64,000 nucleotides of DNA, from assembly GCF_003013395.1 (NCBI RefSeq), contig NZ_PXZM01000024.1, positions 60,313 through 124,312 on the forward strand. Direction: 5' to 3'. Within the stretch, counting starts at the first letter, position 1. Each line of letters begins with the position of its first letter. Positions 7,790 to 16,415 of the stretch are shown piece by piece. Source of the stretch: Brevibacillus fortis. Its GTDB lineage: Bacteria > Bacillota > Bacilli > Brevibacillales > Brevibacillaceae. Position numbers and translations under genes: made by a program. The notes under the pieces were generated by a model that worked only from the letters and a program-made list of their open reading frames with translations, did no database searches and was not told the DNA's origin.

Positions 7790-9166
7790 ATGGAAGCGAA
7801 AACGCAGCAAAACAGGGAAATATTAATCCGGATCTTGATGTTTACATTGGTCATTTCATCCATGAGTGCTTTGGTGTTTAACATTGCACTCCCCGAAATT
7901 AGCAAGGAGTTTGGTTTGAGCATAGCGCAGGTGAGCTGGCTATCGACCGCATATGGATTGTTATACGCGATCGGAACCGTGACGTATGGCAAGCTGGCGG
8001 ATCGATACAAGCTCAAGAATTTGTTGACGTTTGGGCTCGTAGTGTTTACGGCTGGTTCGTTTTTCGGTTTGGTCTCCGATTCCTTTGCGATGGCCCTCTT
8101 CGGAAGATGCTTGCAGGCAGCAGGGGCGGCTGTCATTCCGGCTACCGCGATGCTCATTCCTTTGCGATACTTCCCGCCTGAGCGCAGGGGTTCTGTTTTA
8201 GGAAGAACGGCAGTAGGATTGGCTCTTGGCGGTGCACTCGGTCCTGTGGTCGCGGCGTTAATCGTCAGCTTTGCCCATTGGCGCTGGCTGTTTTCCATAC
8301 CGCTTCTGATCTTGCTTACGCTGCCGTTCTACCGCAAATATTTGGAGGATGAGGAGAAAGCGTCTGGTGGGAAGTTTGATTGGGTGGGCGGCTCTTTGCT
8401 TGCGATCAGCGTGACGTCAATGCTCTTGGGGGTAACGAATGGATCGTGGTGGTCTGCATTGGGCAGTTTGGTTGCTTTGCTCCTGTTTGTCGTACGCATT
8501 CGTTCGGTAGCTGATCCATTTGTACAGCCGAAGGTTTTTGCCAACAAGCAGTATACAGTCGGGATTCTTATGGCATTTCTCTTGAATGGAATGGGGATAT
8601 CGCTTTATTATCTCAGTCCGTTGCTCTTGGCTCAGGTGCAGCAGCTATCGACGAGCTGGATCGGCTTCGTGATGGTTCCCGCAGCCATTGCTTCGGCATT
8701 GCTTGGACGCGTGGGGGGGAAGCTCGCAGACAGGCGGGGGAATGCTTTACTGTATTTCGTTGCCTCTAGCTTACTGATTAGCTGCTTTGGCTTGCTTTCT
8801 ACTTTCACGAGCACCTCAGTTGTAGGCATTGCGCTCTTTTTGATCCTGGGCAATGTGGGGCAGTCTTTTATGCAAATTTCGATGGCGAACTCGATCTCGA
8901 GGACGTTGACGAAGGAGCAGGCGGGAGTAGGCATGGGAATCTTTTCGATGCTGAGCTTCATTTCCATGGGGATCGCGTCTGCGGTATACAGCAAGGTTAT
9001 CGATCTTGGGGCGACAACCAATTGGAACCCGATGAATCCATATACCAGCGGCTTCATTTACAGCAATATTTATTTGATGATGGCCCTTATGCATGTGTGT
9101 CTTATGGTCTTCTACTACTTTCAGTTCGGTAAGACGAAGAGACAGAGTCTTCTAGCGGATAGCTGA
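7790..9166 (+). CDS. MFS drug efflux pump, Tet(L)/Tet(K)-like (14 TMS)
   Basis: Integral membrane drug:proton antiporter, 458 residues, the same length as Tet(L). The GKLADRYKLKNLL motif A-like loop (about 66-78), QAAGAAVIPATAM motif (about 104-116) and the RRGSVLG/GPVV motif C region match the DHA2 14-helix family. Late segments such as QAGVGMGIFSMLSF are also Tet(L)-like. The ATG at 7790 follows AAGGGGAAG. Controlled by the TetR gene just upstream through operator O2. Drug specificity cannot be read from sequence; tetracycline resistance is not implied. Confidence 0.85.
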   Translation: MEAKTQQNREILIRILMFTLVISSMSALVFNIALPEISKEFGLSIAQVSWLSTAYGLLYAIGTVTYGKLADRYKLKNLLTFGLVVFTAGSFFGLVSDSFAMALFGRCLQAAGAAVIPATAMLIPLRYFPPERRGSVLGRTAVGLALGGALGPVVAALIVSFAHWRWLFSIPLLILLTLPFYRKYLEDEEKASGGKFDWVGGSLLAISVTSMLLGVTNGSWWSALGSLVALLLFVVRIRSVADPFVQPKVFANKQYTVGILMAFLLNGMGISLYYLSPLLLAQVQQLSTSWIGFVMVPAAIASALLGRVGGKLADRRGNALLYFVASSLLISCFGLLSTFTSTSVVGIALFLILGNVGQSFMQISMANSISRTLTKEQAGVGMGIFSMLSFISMGIASAVYSKVIDLGATTNWNPMNPYTSGFIYSNIYLMMALMHVCLMVFYYFQFGKTKRQSLLADS

Positions 9167-9237
9167 CCTTTTGTTCATTCAGGCTTAATCTAATATGTGG
9201 TAGACTAAAACAAAAAAAGGAAGGGGGTTCCTGTACG

Positions 9238-10623
9238 TTGCGAGAGCTTTCTGCCATTCATTTCACAGAGGGAGAGCCACTGTTTATCCAAATCTATCAC
9301 TTTATCAAAGACGAAATATTGCGTAACCAAATCACATATGAAGAATTTCTCCCCTCGATCAGAAGCGGTGCCCAATCGCTTGCGGTCAGCAAAAACACGG
9401 TAGAAGTTGCCTATCAGCTACTGGTATCGGAAGGGTACGTCAGCAGTATTCCGAAAAAAGGGTATCAGGTGACGTATAAAGCAGGACCTCCTTCCGGGCA
9501 GCAAACAGCGGAACCGGAAGACTCTCGTATACCGCCGATTCGCTATGACTTTCGCTACGGCAACATCGAACTGGGGGCATTCCCTTTTCATCCGTGGAAT
9601 AAGCTGCGTAACAAGCTTATTTCCTACCATCAGCTCACGTATATGGTGGAGGGGCTGGATCAAGGCGAGTACGTCTTGCGAAAGGAACTCTCGAAATTGC
9701 TGCATGAAACGAGAAGAGTCCTCGCCACGCCGGAGCAGATCGTTATTGGTGCCACACCGCAACAGTTGGTGTCGATTGTCGTCCAGCTGCTGGACAGAGA
9801 GAAGCATGTGATTGGCGTGGAAAATCCGGGCTATGATGGTGCGAGAAATACGTTTCAAAACGGTGGCTACCGTGTACACGGCATTCCCTTGGAGGCAGAC
9901 GGGGTATCCATAGAAGAGCTTGTGCAAAGCGGGGCAAGCGTCATGTACGTGAGCCCTTCCCAGCAATTCATCAACAAAATGACGATGTCTTTGGAGAAAA
10001 GAAACCAATTGACCCTGTGGGCGCAATCCTTATCGCATTCTTATCTGGTGGAGGATGACTACGAATGGGAGTTCAAATATCAGGAGAGCTACATCCCTTC
10101 GATCCAGAGTCTGTCTCCTCAAAAGGTTGTCTACATTGGGAGGCTCTCCAAAGCATTGCTGCCGCTCGTAAACGTCAGCTATGTCGTCCTTCCTTACGAG
10201 TTGCTATCGCGTTTTCACCAGCGCATGCCTGAATACGATCAGCCCGTTTCCCGATTGGACCAGCTGACTCTAGCGGCGTATTTGTCCGATGGCTATTGGC
10301 ACAGACACTTGCAGCACATGCGAAAAAACTACGTGGAAAAGCGAGAGGTGTTTCTTCAGGCAGTAGCTCGTTACATGGAAGGACGTGTGGAAATAGAAGG
10401 GAAGGATACGGGGCTACATGTATTTTTGACCGTAAAAAGTCAACGGACAGAAGCGGAACTCATGGAGCGTGCCTATCAGAAAGGCGTAAAGGTCTACGGA
10501 ACTGCCCGATACTGGCTGCATGATACAAGAGAGCATCCGACGGTATTGCTAGGGTACGGAGCATTGACCCCCGATGATATTCGGGAGGGCATTCGCTTGT
10601 TGGCTAGCGCCTGGTTCGATTAA
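9238..10623 (+). CDS. MocR-type GntR regulator fused to a fold-I aminotransferase domain
   Basis: 461 residues. The N-terminal GntR winged helix (about 10-80) contains PSIRSGAQSLAVSKNTVEVAYQLL and SEGYVSSIPKKGYQV. The remainder is a PLP-dependent aminotransferase-like domain with VSPSQQFINKMTMS, the VEDDYEWEF motif and the PLP lysine in IGRLSKALLP. Such proteins (MocR, PdxR, GabR) sense amines or vitamin B6 and activate nearby genes. Start is TTG 9238 after AAGGGGG with about 11 bases. The neighbours (efflux pump upstream, HAD hydrolase downstream) do not reveal the target. Confidence 0.85.
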   Translation: MRELSAIHFTEGEPLFIQIYHFIKDEILRNQITYEEFLPSIRSGAQSLAVSKNTVEVAYQLLVSEGYVSSIPKKGYQVTYKAGPPSGQQTAEPEDSRIPPIRYDFRYGNIELGAFPFHPWNKLRNKLISYHQLTYMVEGLDQGEYVLRKELSKLLHETRRVLATPEQIVIGATPQQLVSIVVQLLDREKHVIGVENPGYDGARNTFQNGGYRVHGIPLEADGVSIEELVQSGASVMYVSPSQQFINKMTMSLEKRNQLTLWAQSLSHSYLVEDDYEWEFKYQESYIPSIQSLSPQKVVYIGRLSKALLPLVNVSYVVLPYELLSRFHQRMPEYDQPVSRLDQLTLAAYLSDGYWHRHLQHMRKNYVEKREVFLQAVARYMEGRVEIEGKDTGLHVFLTVKSQRTEAELMERAYQKGVKVYGTARYWLHDTREHPTVLLGYGALTPDDIREGIRLLASAWFD

Positions 10624-10727
10624 CAGATCAGCTTTCTGTCCCACTCATCTTGAACGATCTGTCCCTTTGGTCTCGGACGGCTATCCATTACGATGGACAG
10701 GACAGCGATTAGAAAGGGTGGGACAAA

Positions 10728-11486
10728 ATGAAGTTCATATTTGATCTGGACGGGACGATCTGTTTCAAGGGTCAGCCGATCTCCACAAATATTTTGGATA
10801 GCCTGCTTGCGCTCGAGCAAGCGGGACATACTGTAGGTTTCGCCTCCGCAAGACCATATCGTGATATGCTGCCTGTTCTCGATGAGCGGTTTGCCAACCA
10901 TCTCCTCATTGGCGCGAATGGGGCGATGACACATCACCTGGGGAGCTTGCAGGCCTGCGTGCCGATCCCGGATCGTTTGGCACATGAAATCATCAGCATT
11001 CTCGATGATTATCGCGCGCAGTATTTCATCGATGACTCGTGGAATTACGCACATAATTGTGTGTCGACCCACCCTTTTTTGTGCCAAGTCGATCCCAATC
11101 GGTCAGCCAGTCGTGTGGATGTGGATCAATTGAATGCCGTCCTGAAAATCTTGATTTTATCGTGTGACCGTTATGAAGAATTGGTGGCGAGAATCAAGGA
11201 ACTCGATGTTACGCTGCATTATCATTCGGCGGAAGGCATTCTCGACCTCACTTATCGGGGAGTGAACAAATGGGCTGCCCTGAATCAGTTCGATGTTGCA
11301 GGGGAGCCGTTCATCTGCTTTGGCAATGACATGAATGATTTGCCGCTGTTTGAAAAAGCGCAGCATTCCGTATTGATTGGCGAGTATGAACCGTTGTTAG
11401 CATTAGCGAAGGAAAAAATCGCCATGAATGATCAGGTGGAGCAATTCATTATCGCAAAATTGCGAGAACTGGGCGCGGACAACTGA
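10728..11486 (+). CDS. HAD-superfamily (Cof-type) hydrolase
   Basis: Cytoplasmic phosphatase-like protein, 252 residues. Motif I FDLDGT (nucleophile Asp 6, acid/base Asp 8), a C2-type cap in the middle, motif III lysine in the NKWAAL region and motif IV FGNDMNDLPLFEKA. These features match Cof/YwpJ-type sugar-phosphate or flavin-phosphate phosphatases. The true substrate is unknown. The start follows AAAGGGTGGG. A terminator follows at 11493. Confidence 0.85.
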   Translation: MKFIFDLDGTICFKGQPISTNILDSLLALEQAGHTVGFASARPYRDMLPVLDERFANHLLIGANGAMTHHLGSLQACVPIPDRLAHEIISILDDYRAQYFIDDSWNYAHNCVSTHPFLCQVDPNRSASRVDVDQLNAVLKILILSCDRYEELVARIKELDVTLHYHSAEGILDLTYRGVNKWAALNQFDVAGEPFICFGNDMNDLPLFEKAQHSVLIGEYEPLLALAKEKIAMNDQVEQFIIAKLRELGADN

Positions 11487-11492
11487 ATGATG

Positions 11493-11529
11493 AACAAACG
11501 TCCGAATGTGGAGGTCCGGACGCTTGTTT
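11493..11529 (+). terminator. Terminator of the HAD hydrolase gene
   Basis: AACAAACGTCCG pairs with CGGACGCTTGTT with one G-T pair, followed by TTTCT. Confidence 0.65.
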
Positions 11530-11539
11530 CTATCAACTA

Positions 11540-11749
11540 TTATTGGATCATCTCAGCACAACACCAACCGCATACACTTTGCAGCCGATCAGGATCTTCC
11601 CAGCAACAGGCTCTGCATCTCATGCTTCTTTCTCTGGGAGGATTGTGTCTAGAATAAGGATCACGATCAGGATTAGGAGGAGTAGAAAATTGCACCAAAC
11701 GACCATTTACTTTCTTGTATCCTTTGTTGCGGGATTTATTCCTTCTCAA
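11540..11749 (-). CDS. Possible small Cys-rich (zinc-knuckle-like) protein
   Basis: A 69-residue reading frame starting at TTG, rich in Arg/Lys at the N-terminus. Its C-terminal half is CRACCWEDPDRLQSVCGWCC, two C-x2-C pairs about 14 residues apart, as in small zinc ribbons. The ribosome site (AAGAAGTGAT) is weak and no homologue was recognised. It may be a real small gene or chance; the paired Cys motifs are the only positive sign. Confidence 0.35.
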   Translation of the reverse strand: MRRNKSRNKGYKKVNGRLVQFSTPPNPDRDPYSRHNPPRERSMRCRACCWEDPDRLQSVCGWCCAEMIQ

Positions 11750-11968
11750 GGATGATCACTTCTTTAGATGATATACGATAGGGTATGCTCAAAAAATTTT
11801 GATTGAATAGACATGCATCTCCAATTACAAAAAATGGATAAATCACTTGTTCATATTCATTCATTAGCGAGTGGTTGCATTGTGTGGGAGGTAATTAACG
11901 GAAAATATAACATTAAACAACTTTATACAAAAATAAACCTGTAGTACAATGTAATCAGGTGATGAAAA
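11750..11968. other. Non-coding stretch containing the left end of the IS607 element
   Basis: AT-rich, no gene. The element end has not been fixed; GGGAGG (11886-11891) could be the displaced ribosome site of the M24 peptidase gene downstream, which would place the junction close to 11891. Confidence 0.4.
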
Positions 11969-12586
11969 ATGTACTCCATAGGGAAGTTTGCAAAGCTGAT
12001 CGGTGTAACGCCTAAAACGTTAAGGGAATGGGATAAGTTAGGAAAGCTAACCCCAATTTTAGTAAAAGAAAATGGATATCGTTATTACTCGGATGAACAG
12101 TTGCATGAGTATCTGCGAAGACCTGCTGTCCAGCAGGAAAGAATAACAATTGGCTACTGCCGAGTATCAAGTAACAAGCAGAAAGATGACTTAGAACGTC
12201 AAGTGGAGAATGTAAAATCCTACATGATTGCGAGAGGGTACTCTTTTGATGTGATTACAGACATCGGCAGTGGTATTAACTATGAAAAACGTGGGTTGCT
12301 TCAACTCATGGATTTCATCATTCAAGGTAAGGCTGATCGCGTTGTTGTTCTTTACAAGGATAGGTTACTAAGCTTTGGCTTCGAACTCTTTGAGAATCTA
12401 TGCAATAGATTCAGCGTTGTTGTTGAAATAATAGACAACTCCGAGAAAACAGAAGAACAGGAATTAGTTGAAGACCTTATCCAGATCGTAACGGTGTTTA
12501 GTTGTAGACTGCCAGGAAAGCGAGCAAACAAAGCAAAGAAAATGATAAAGGAGTTGGCAGAAAATGATTCTAGCGAAGAAAGTTAG
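11969..12586 (+). CDS. tnpA: IS607 serine recombinase (TnpA)
   Basis: Transposase of 205 residues. A MerR-like helix-turn-helix (FAKLIGVTPKTLREWDKLGKL, about 7-27) precedes a resolvase-type catalytic domain beginning GYCRVSSNKQKDDLERQ with Arg 65 and nucleophile Ser 67. The Arg pair usual in this family, DRLxR, reads DRLLS here: Arg 132 is kept but Ser 135 stands where the second catalytic Arg is expected. It overlaps tnpB by 23 bases. Otherwise full length with the FSCRLPGKRANKAKK tail. Catalysis may be impaired. Confidence 0.9.
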   Translation: MYSIGKFAKLIGVTPKTLREWDKLGKLTPILVKENGYRYYSDEQLHEYLRRPAVQQERITIGYCRVSSNKQKDDLERQVENVKSYMIARGYSFDVITDIGSGINYEKRGLLQLMDFIIQGKADRVVVLYKDRLLSFGFELFENLCNRFSVVVEIIDNSEKTEEQELVEDLIQIVTVFSCRLPGKRANKAKKMIKELAENDSSEES

Positions 12587-13673
12587 GCTCAAGCCAACTC
12601 CTGTACAAGAACGACAACTTTGGAAATCTGCTGGTACTGCTCGTTGGGCTTATAACTGGACGCTTGCAAAGCAAGAAGAAAATTATCGTAACGGTGGAAA
12701 GTTCTTGCTAGACGGTGATCTACGTAAGGAGCTGACGCAGCTAAAGCAAACAGAAGAATATTGGCTGTATGACGTATCCAATAACATCACAAAGCAGGCG
12801 GTCAAAGACGCCTGCGATGCTTACAAGAAATTCTTCAAGAAGTTAGCGGATAAGCCAAACTTCAAGAGCAGAAGACGCTCTAAGCCGTCTTTCTACAACG
12901 ACAACGTGAAGCTGAAAGTTAAGCAGAATCACGTTCTCATTGAAAAGGTCGGATGGGTAACGACATCTGAACAATTGCCAACAGATGTGAATTATACGAT
13001 GCCTCGAATCTCTTTTGACGGGAAGTATTGGTACTTATCTATAGGTGTTGAACAAGAATTCATTCAGCCGGAGCTGTCAGGCGAGAGCCTTGGAATTGAC
13101 GTAGGCGTAAAAGACCTTGCGGTATGCTCTAACGGAATGACTTTCAAGAACATTAACAAGACAAAGGTAATGAAGAAAGCAGAGAAACGCTTGCGTAGGT
13201 TGCAACGTAAGGTTTCTCGAAAATACGAAATGAATAAGGAGGGAAGCCGTTTCGTCAAAACTTGCAACATTGTAAAGGTCGAGAAACACATTCGTTTGCT
13301 TCATCGGAGATTAACGAATATCCGTACCAATCACAGTCACCAAGCTACTAGCGCTATCGTGAAAACCAAGCCTAGCACAGTAGTGATGGAGACATTGAAT
13401 ATCAAAGGCATGATGAGGAACCGCCACCTATCAAAAGCTATCGCACAGCAAAAACTTTACGAGTTCAAGCGACAGTTACAGTACAAGTGCGAGAAATATG
13501 GTATTCGCTTCATGGAAGCCGACAAGTGGTATCCTTCATCAAAAACCTGCTCTGATTGCGGTGAGGTCAAGAAAGACTTAAAGCTCTCAGATCGAATATT
13601 CAAATGTGTTTGTGGGCTAGAGATAGATAGAGATGTAAATGCTTCTATCAACCTAGCAAAATTAGCGAGCTAA
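12564..13673 (+). CDS. tnpB: TnpB, RNA-guided nuclease of the IS607/IS605 group
   Basis: 369 residues, full length. The RuvC-like centre is intact: Asp 179 in LGIDVGVKD, Glu 276 in VVMETLNIKG and Asp 357 in IDRDVNASINLA. The zinc ribbon has Cys 329/332 and Cys 348/350 (TCSDCG...FKCVCG). TnpB proteins use an RNA made from the element's right end to cut DNA at the sequence next to the element, helping it to persist. The overlap with tnpA indicates coupled translation. No stop or frameshift is seen. Confidence 0.93.
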   Translation: MILAKKVRLKPTPVQERQLWKSAGTARWAYNWTLAKQEENYRNGGKFLLDGDLRKELTQLKQTEEYWLYDVSNNITKQAVKDACDAYKKFFKKLADKPNFKSRRRSKPSFYNDNVKLKVKQNHVLIEKVGWVTTSEQLPTDVNYTMPRISFDGKYWYLSIGVEQEFIQPELSGESLGIDVGVKDLAVCSNGMTFKNINKTKVMKKAEKRLRRLQRKVSRKYEMNKEGSRFVKTCNIVKVEKHIRLLHRRLTNIRTNHSHQATSAIVKTKPSTVVMETLNIKGMMRNRHLSKAIAQQKLYEFKRQLQYKCEKYGIRFMEADKWYPSSKTCSDCGEVKKDLKLSDRIFKCVCGLEIDRDVNASINLAKLAS

Positions 13674-13821
13674 CCCCAATAAGTTACCGCTAATCTGTAG
13701 GATTCGTTGTATCCGAATTTACGCCTGTGGAGTGTCCTATCAGATGCGAGTAGCTTCGGCCAAAGCAGACACAGAGAAGCAGGAAGCAAACAAAAGATGT
13801 GTAGACTTTTACAATCTTTTG
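13600..13821 (+). ncRNA. Predicted omega-RNA (reRNA) of TnpB
   Basis: The 3' part of tnpB and the roughly 150 bases after its stop contain several short hairpins, for example GTAGGATTCG/CGAATTTAC-like pairing near 13697-13725 and GTAGCTTCGGC around 13750. This location and structure are what is known for TnpB guide RNAs, whose guide is the flanking DNA, here the region before the M24 gene. Exact ends were not determined. Confidence 0.5.
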
Positions 13822-13835
13822 GCAACGGCCATCAA

Positions 13836-14531
13836 ATGATGAATCCATTATTGGAGAAGAGACATCAGGCCCTGCGCGAAGCAGAGACCAAAGCTGAGTT
13901 TTTATTTGCCACAATCGAAGGGAAGGGCATCATTCGCAGCGGTGTGACGGAAAAAGATATCAACAAGGAGATTTACGAGCTGGCCTTTCAATTGTTCGGG
14001 ATCAAAAAATATTGGCATAAGCGGATTGTGCGAGCGGGAAGAAACACGCTGTATCCGTACAGAGAAAACCCACCGAATTTGACTGTCTCCCCCGAAGATA
14101 TTGTCTTTCTTGATTTCGGGCCTATTTTTGAGGACTGGGAGGCTGATCTCGGCCGGACGTACGTTCTCGGCAATGATCCGGTAAAACACAAGCTGCGCGA
14201 CGATATTGAAAAAGCGTGGGACGAGGGTAAGGCTTACTTTTTGTCCAAGCCGGATATTACGAGCAGCGAGCTGTTTTTCTACATGTGCGAGCTTGCAAAA
14301 CAATATGGCTGGGAGTACGGTGGACCGCACGCAGGGCATCTCATCGGTGAATTCCCGCATGAAAAAATTCAGGGGGATGACATCGATAACTACATTCACC
14401 CAGACAACCACAAGCCGATGAGGGAACCGGATCAGCAAGGTCAGCCGCGTGACTGGATCTTGGAGGTTCATTTTATTGATCGGAAACGAGAAATTGGGGG
14501 ATTTGTGGAGAAGCTGTTGACGGTGGAGTAA
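13836..14531 (+). CDS. M24-family metallopeptidase (Xaa-Pro aminopeptidase-like)
   Basis: Cytoplasmic pita-bread-fold protein of about 231 residues, lacking the N-terminal domain of long aminopeptidases P. Candidate metal ligands are Asp in FLDFGPIFE, Asp in EADLGRTYV, His in GGPHAGHLIG, Glu in LEVHFID and Glu near the C-terminus (FVEKLL). Two in-frame ATG codons occur, at 13836 and 13839, but no Shine-Dalgarno sequence precedes them: the adjacent IS607 insertion has probably removed the native leader. Expression may now be low or driven from the IS. Substrate unknown. Confidence 0.8.
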   Translation: MMNPLLEKRHQALREAETKAEFLFATIEGKGIIRSGVTEKDINKEIYELAFQLFGIKKYWHKRIVRAGRNTLYPYRENPPNLTVSPEDIVFLDFGPIFEDWEADLGRTYVLGNDPVKHKLRDDIEKAWDEGKAYFLSKPDITSSELFFYMCELAKQYGWEYGGPHAGHLIGEFPHEKIQGDDIDNYIHPDNHKPMREPDQQGQPRDWILEVHFIDRKREIGGFVEKLLTVE

Positions 14532-14545
14532 GAGGGAAATAAGAA

Positions 14546-14578
14546 AACGCCTTTTCCAATTAGGAAAGGGCGTTCTAT
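14546..14578. terminator. Bidirectional terminator
   Basis: AACGCCTTTTCC pairs with GGAAAGGGCGTT, with T-rich sequence after it on the plus strand and TTTTC on the minus strand. It separates the convergent M24 gene and ABC exporter operon. Confidence 0.75.
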
Positions 14579-14599
14579 ATTTAGCTCCTTTTTGCCCAA

Positions 14600-15415
14600 C
14601 TAATACATCACCATGTTCCCTGTCTTTTTCATATGCTTCTCCGCTAGCTTCAACAACACGACGGTCGCCGTCACCAGCACCAGCAAGACAGCCGCTAGAA
14701 GTCCCATGCTCGGCAGCATAGTTTGCAACGACGCTCCCTCCATCAGTAGAGCGCGAATCAATTGAAGCGCGTAGGTCAGGGGAAAGCAGAAGGAAATGAC
14801 CTTGGCCCAAACCGGAAAGGCCATCGGGGGTAGACGGACACCGGAAAAGATCAGCATCGGCTCATCCAGTACGGTGTACAGAAAGCTCGAATCGCGTGAA
14901 AACAGGAAGAGCACACAGAGAAAGCCACCCCAGACGATAGCCGATACCAGCAAAATGAGGAAGGCGAGCGGAGGTGCCCACCAGCCGCTCAGCTGAATGC
15001 CATCGACAAAAAACAAGGCTAACAGGACAAAGCAAAAGAACAGCCAGACCCCCTCGATCAGCGAAGAAAGCGAACGTCCATACAGAAAAGCGAGTCGGTT
15101 GACCGGGCTGATGAAGATCATTTCCATGGTTCCCGCTTGCCTCTCAAAGCTCATTTGCCACGACGACTGCACCAGGCACCAATAAAAGATGTAGCCTAAA
15201 TAGCCAGTCAACAGGAACAACGGCAACTGCTCGTAACTGATGAACCGGGCTAGAGGGGAATCAGCTCCCATCCGGAACGGGGCAAACGAATAATACGCAG
15301 TTACGAAATTGATGACGGGCCAGACCAAGAGCGAGAAGTAGATCATTTTGCTATGAAACGAATGGCGATGCTCCTTGATGATTTCGGCCAAAAGCAGACT
15401 GCCTAGCTGTTTCAT
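14600..15415 (-). CDS. ABC-2 type exporter permease (second subunit)
   Basis: Integral membrane protein, 271 residues with about six hydrophobic segments; typical ABC-2 family arrangement with the FERQAGTMEMIFISPVNRLAFLYGR coupling region (about 90-114). It overlaps the ATPase gene by 4 bases (ATGA). With the 16416-17225 permease it probably forms a heterodimeric channel energised by the ATPase. Drug, lipid or peptide export is plausible; the substrate is unknown. Confidence 0.8.
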   Translation of the reverse strand: MKQLGSLLLAEIIKEHRHSFHSKMIYFSLLVWPVINFVTAYYSFAPFRMGADSPLARFISYEQLPLFLLTGYLGYIFYWCLVQSSWQMSFERQAGTMEMIFISPVNRLAFLYGRSLSSLIEGVWLFFCFVLLALFFVDGIQLSGWWAPPLAFLILLVSAIVWGGFLCVLFLFSRDSSFLYTVLDEPMLIFSGVRLPPMAFPVWAKVISFCFPLTYALQLIRALLMEGASLQTMLPSMGLLAAVLLVLVTATVVLLKLAEKHMKKTGNMVMY

Positions 15416-16398
15416 GCCCCCCTCCGATCTGCCATGTGCAGGATGACGTCCTCCAGTGATGGCTGTTGGGTAGAGAGGCGCAAGACAGGGGATTGGTGAG
15501 CAGCCAAGAGGGAAAGCAGCGGAGTCGTCATATCCGTTTTTCCCCGTAACGTCACTTCCCAGGTCTGCTCGTCTGTTTCTGCGATTTCACGCGAGCCGCC
15601 GTAATCCAGAACTAGCTGGCGCAAATCGTAATCGAGCGAGTCGGAAAGAGAAGGGATCACTACCTGTAAGGCTGTATCCAAATGAAGCGATTTGGTCAGG
15701 TGCTCCGGTGTATCATGCGCCACGAGCCTTCCTTTGTCGATGATGTATACCTCGTCGCAAAGCTCTTCTACCTCATGAATGTAGTGGCTGGTCAACAGAA
15801 TGGCTTTTCCATGCTGAGCAGCGAGCTCACTCACATGCTTGCGAAGCTGTCGGGCGATGGGGGCGTCCAAGCCGAGAGTCGGTTCGTCAAGAAACAGGTA
15901 GCGCGGATCATTGATCAGTCCGCGGGCGATTTGCAGTCGTTGCTTCATGCCTTTGGAATAACGCTCGACAGGGGTGTTGGCGGCCTCATACAGGCCAACC
16001 TGCAAGAGCAACGAATCGATCCGATTGTGCAAGGCTTGCCCTTGCAAACCGTACAGACTGCCGAAGTATTGCAGGTTTTCCCGCCCTGTCAGCCGCCAGT
16101 ACAGCATGCGCTCGCCCCCTGCGATCATGTTGACCTTCGCCTTGACGAACCGGTCGTCCTTTACCGCGTCATATCCGTCTACCGTGATGGTGCCGCTGGT
16201 CGGGGTGAGCAGTGTGGAGCACATCTTGATCGTTGTTGTTTTTCCTGCCCCATTAATACCTAACAATCCAATGATTTTGCCGGGTACCATGCGAAAGGAC
16301 AGATCAGCAACTGCCTCGACCTCTGTCCATTGCTGGCGAAACCAGCCTTTTCTCTCCTTTACCCGGTATACCTTCCGTACATTTTCTGCAATTAGCAT
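15412..16398 (-). CDS. ABC exporter ATP-binding protein (DrrA/NatA-like)
   Basis: Cytoplasmic ATPase, 328 residues. Walker A GINGAGKTT (about 48-56), signature YSKGMKQR, Walker B YLFLDEPTLGLD and H-loop TSHYIHEVEELCD. A C-terminal extension of about 80 residues after the ATPase core is usual in DrrA-type antibiotic exporters. The ribosome site GAGGAGGA precedes ATG 16398. Second of three transporter genes following an ArsR-type regulator. Confidence 0.88.
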   Translation of the reverse strand: MLIAENVRKVYRVKERKGWFRQQWTEVEAVADLSFRMVPGKIIGLLGINGAGKTTTIKMCSTLLTPTSGTITVDGYDAVKDDRFVKAKVNMIAGGERMLYWRLTGRENLQYFGSLYGLQGQALHNRIDSLLLQVGLYEAANTPVERYSKGMKQRLQIARGLINDPRYLFLDEPTLGLDAPIARQLRKHVSELAAQHGKAILLTSHYIHEVEELCDEVYIIDKGRLVAHDTPEHLTKSLHLDTALQVVIPSLSDSLDYDLRQLVLDYGGSREIAETDEQTWEVTLRGKTDMTTPLLSLLAAHQSPVLRLSTQQPSLEDVILHMADRRGA

Positions 16399-16415
16399 GA
16401 TTGTTGTCCTCCTCG

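Larger units (their letters stand above)
11891..13821 (+). mobile_element. IS607-family insertion sequence (tnpA + tnpB + right-end RNA)
   Basis: A two-gene element: a MerR-headed serine recombinase overlapping a TnpB gene, followed by a structured right end. It lies between the HAD gene and an M24 peptidase gene that has lost any visible ribosome site. Ends are proposed, not proven: IS607 elements insert between two G residues, and G/G junctions at about 11891 and 13821 would rejoin GGGAG with GCAACGG 13 bases before the peptidase ATG. Confidence 0.7.

Noticed and set aside
7790..9166. Naming the pump as a tetracycline resistance gene
   Set aside because: Length and fold match Tet(L), but similarity is moderate and the family includes many pumps with other substrates.
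13707..13835. Upstream extension of the M24 peptidase frame
   Set aside because: The extra residues are translated from the IS607 right end and do not belong to the peptidase fold.
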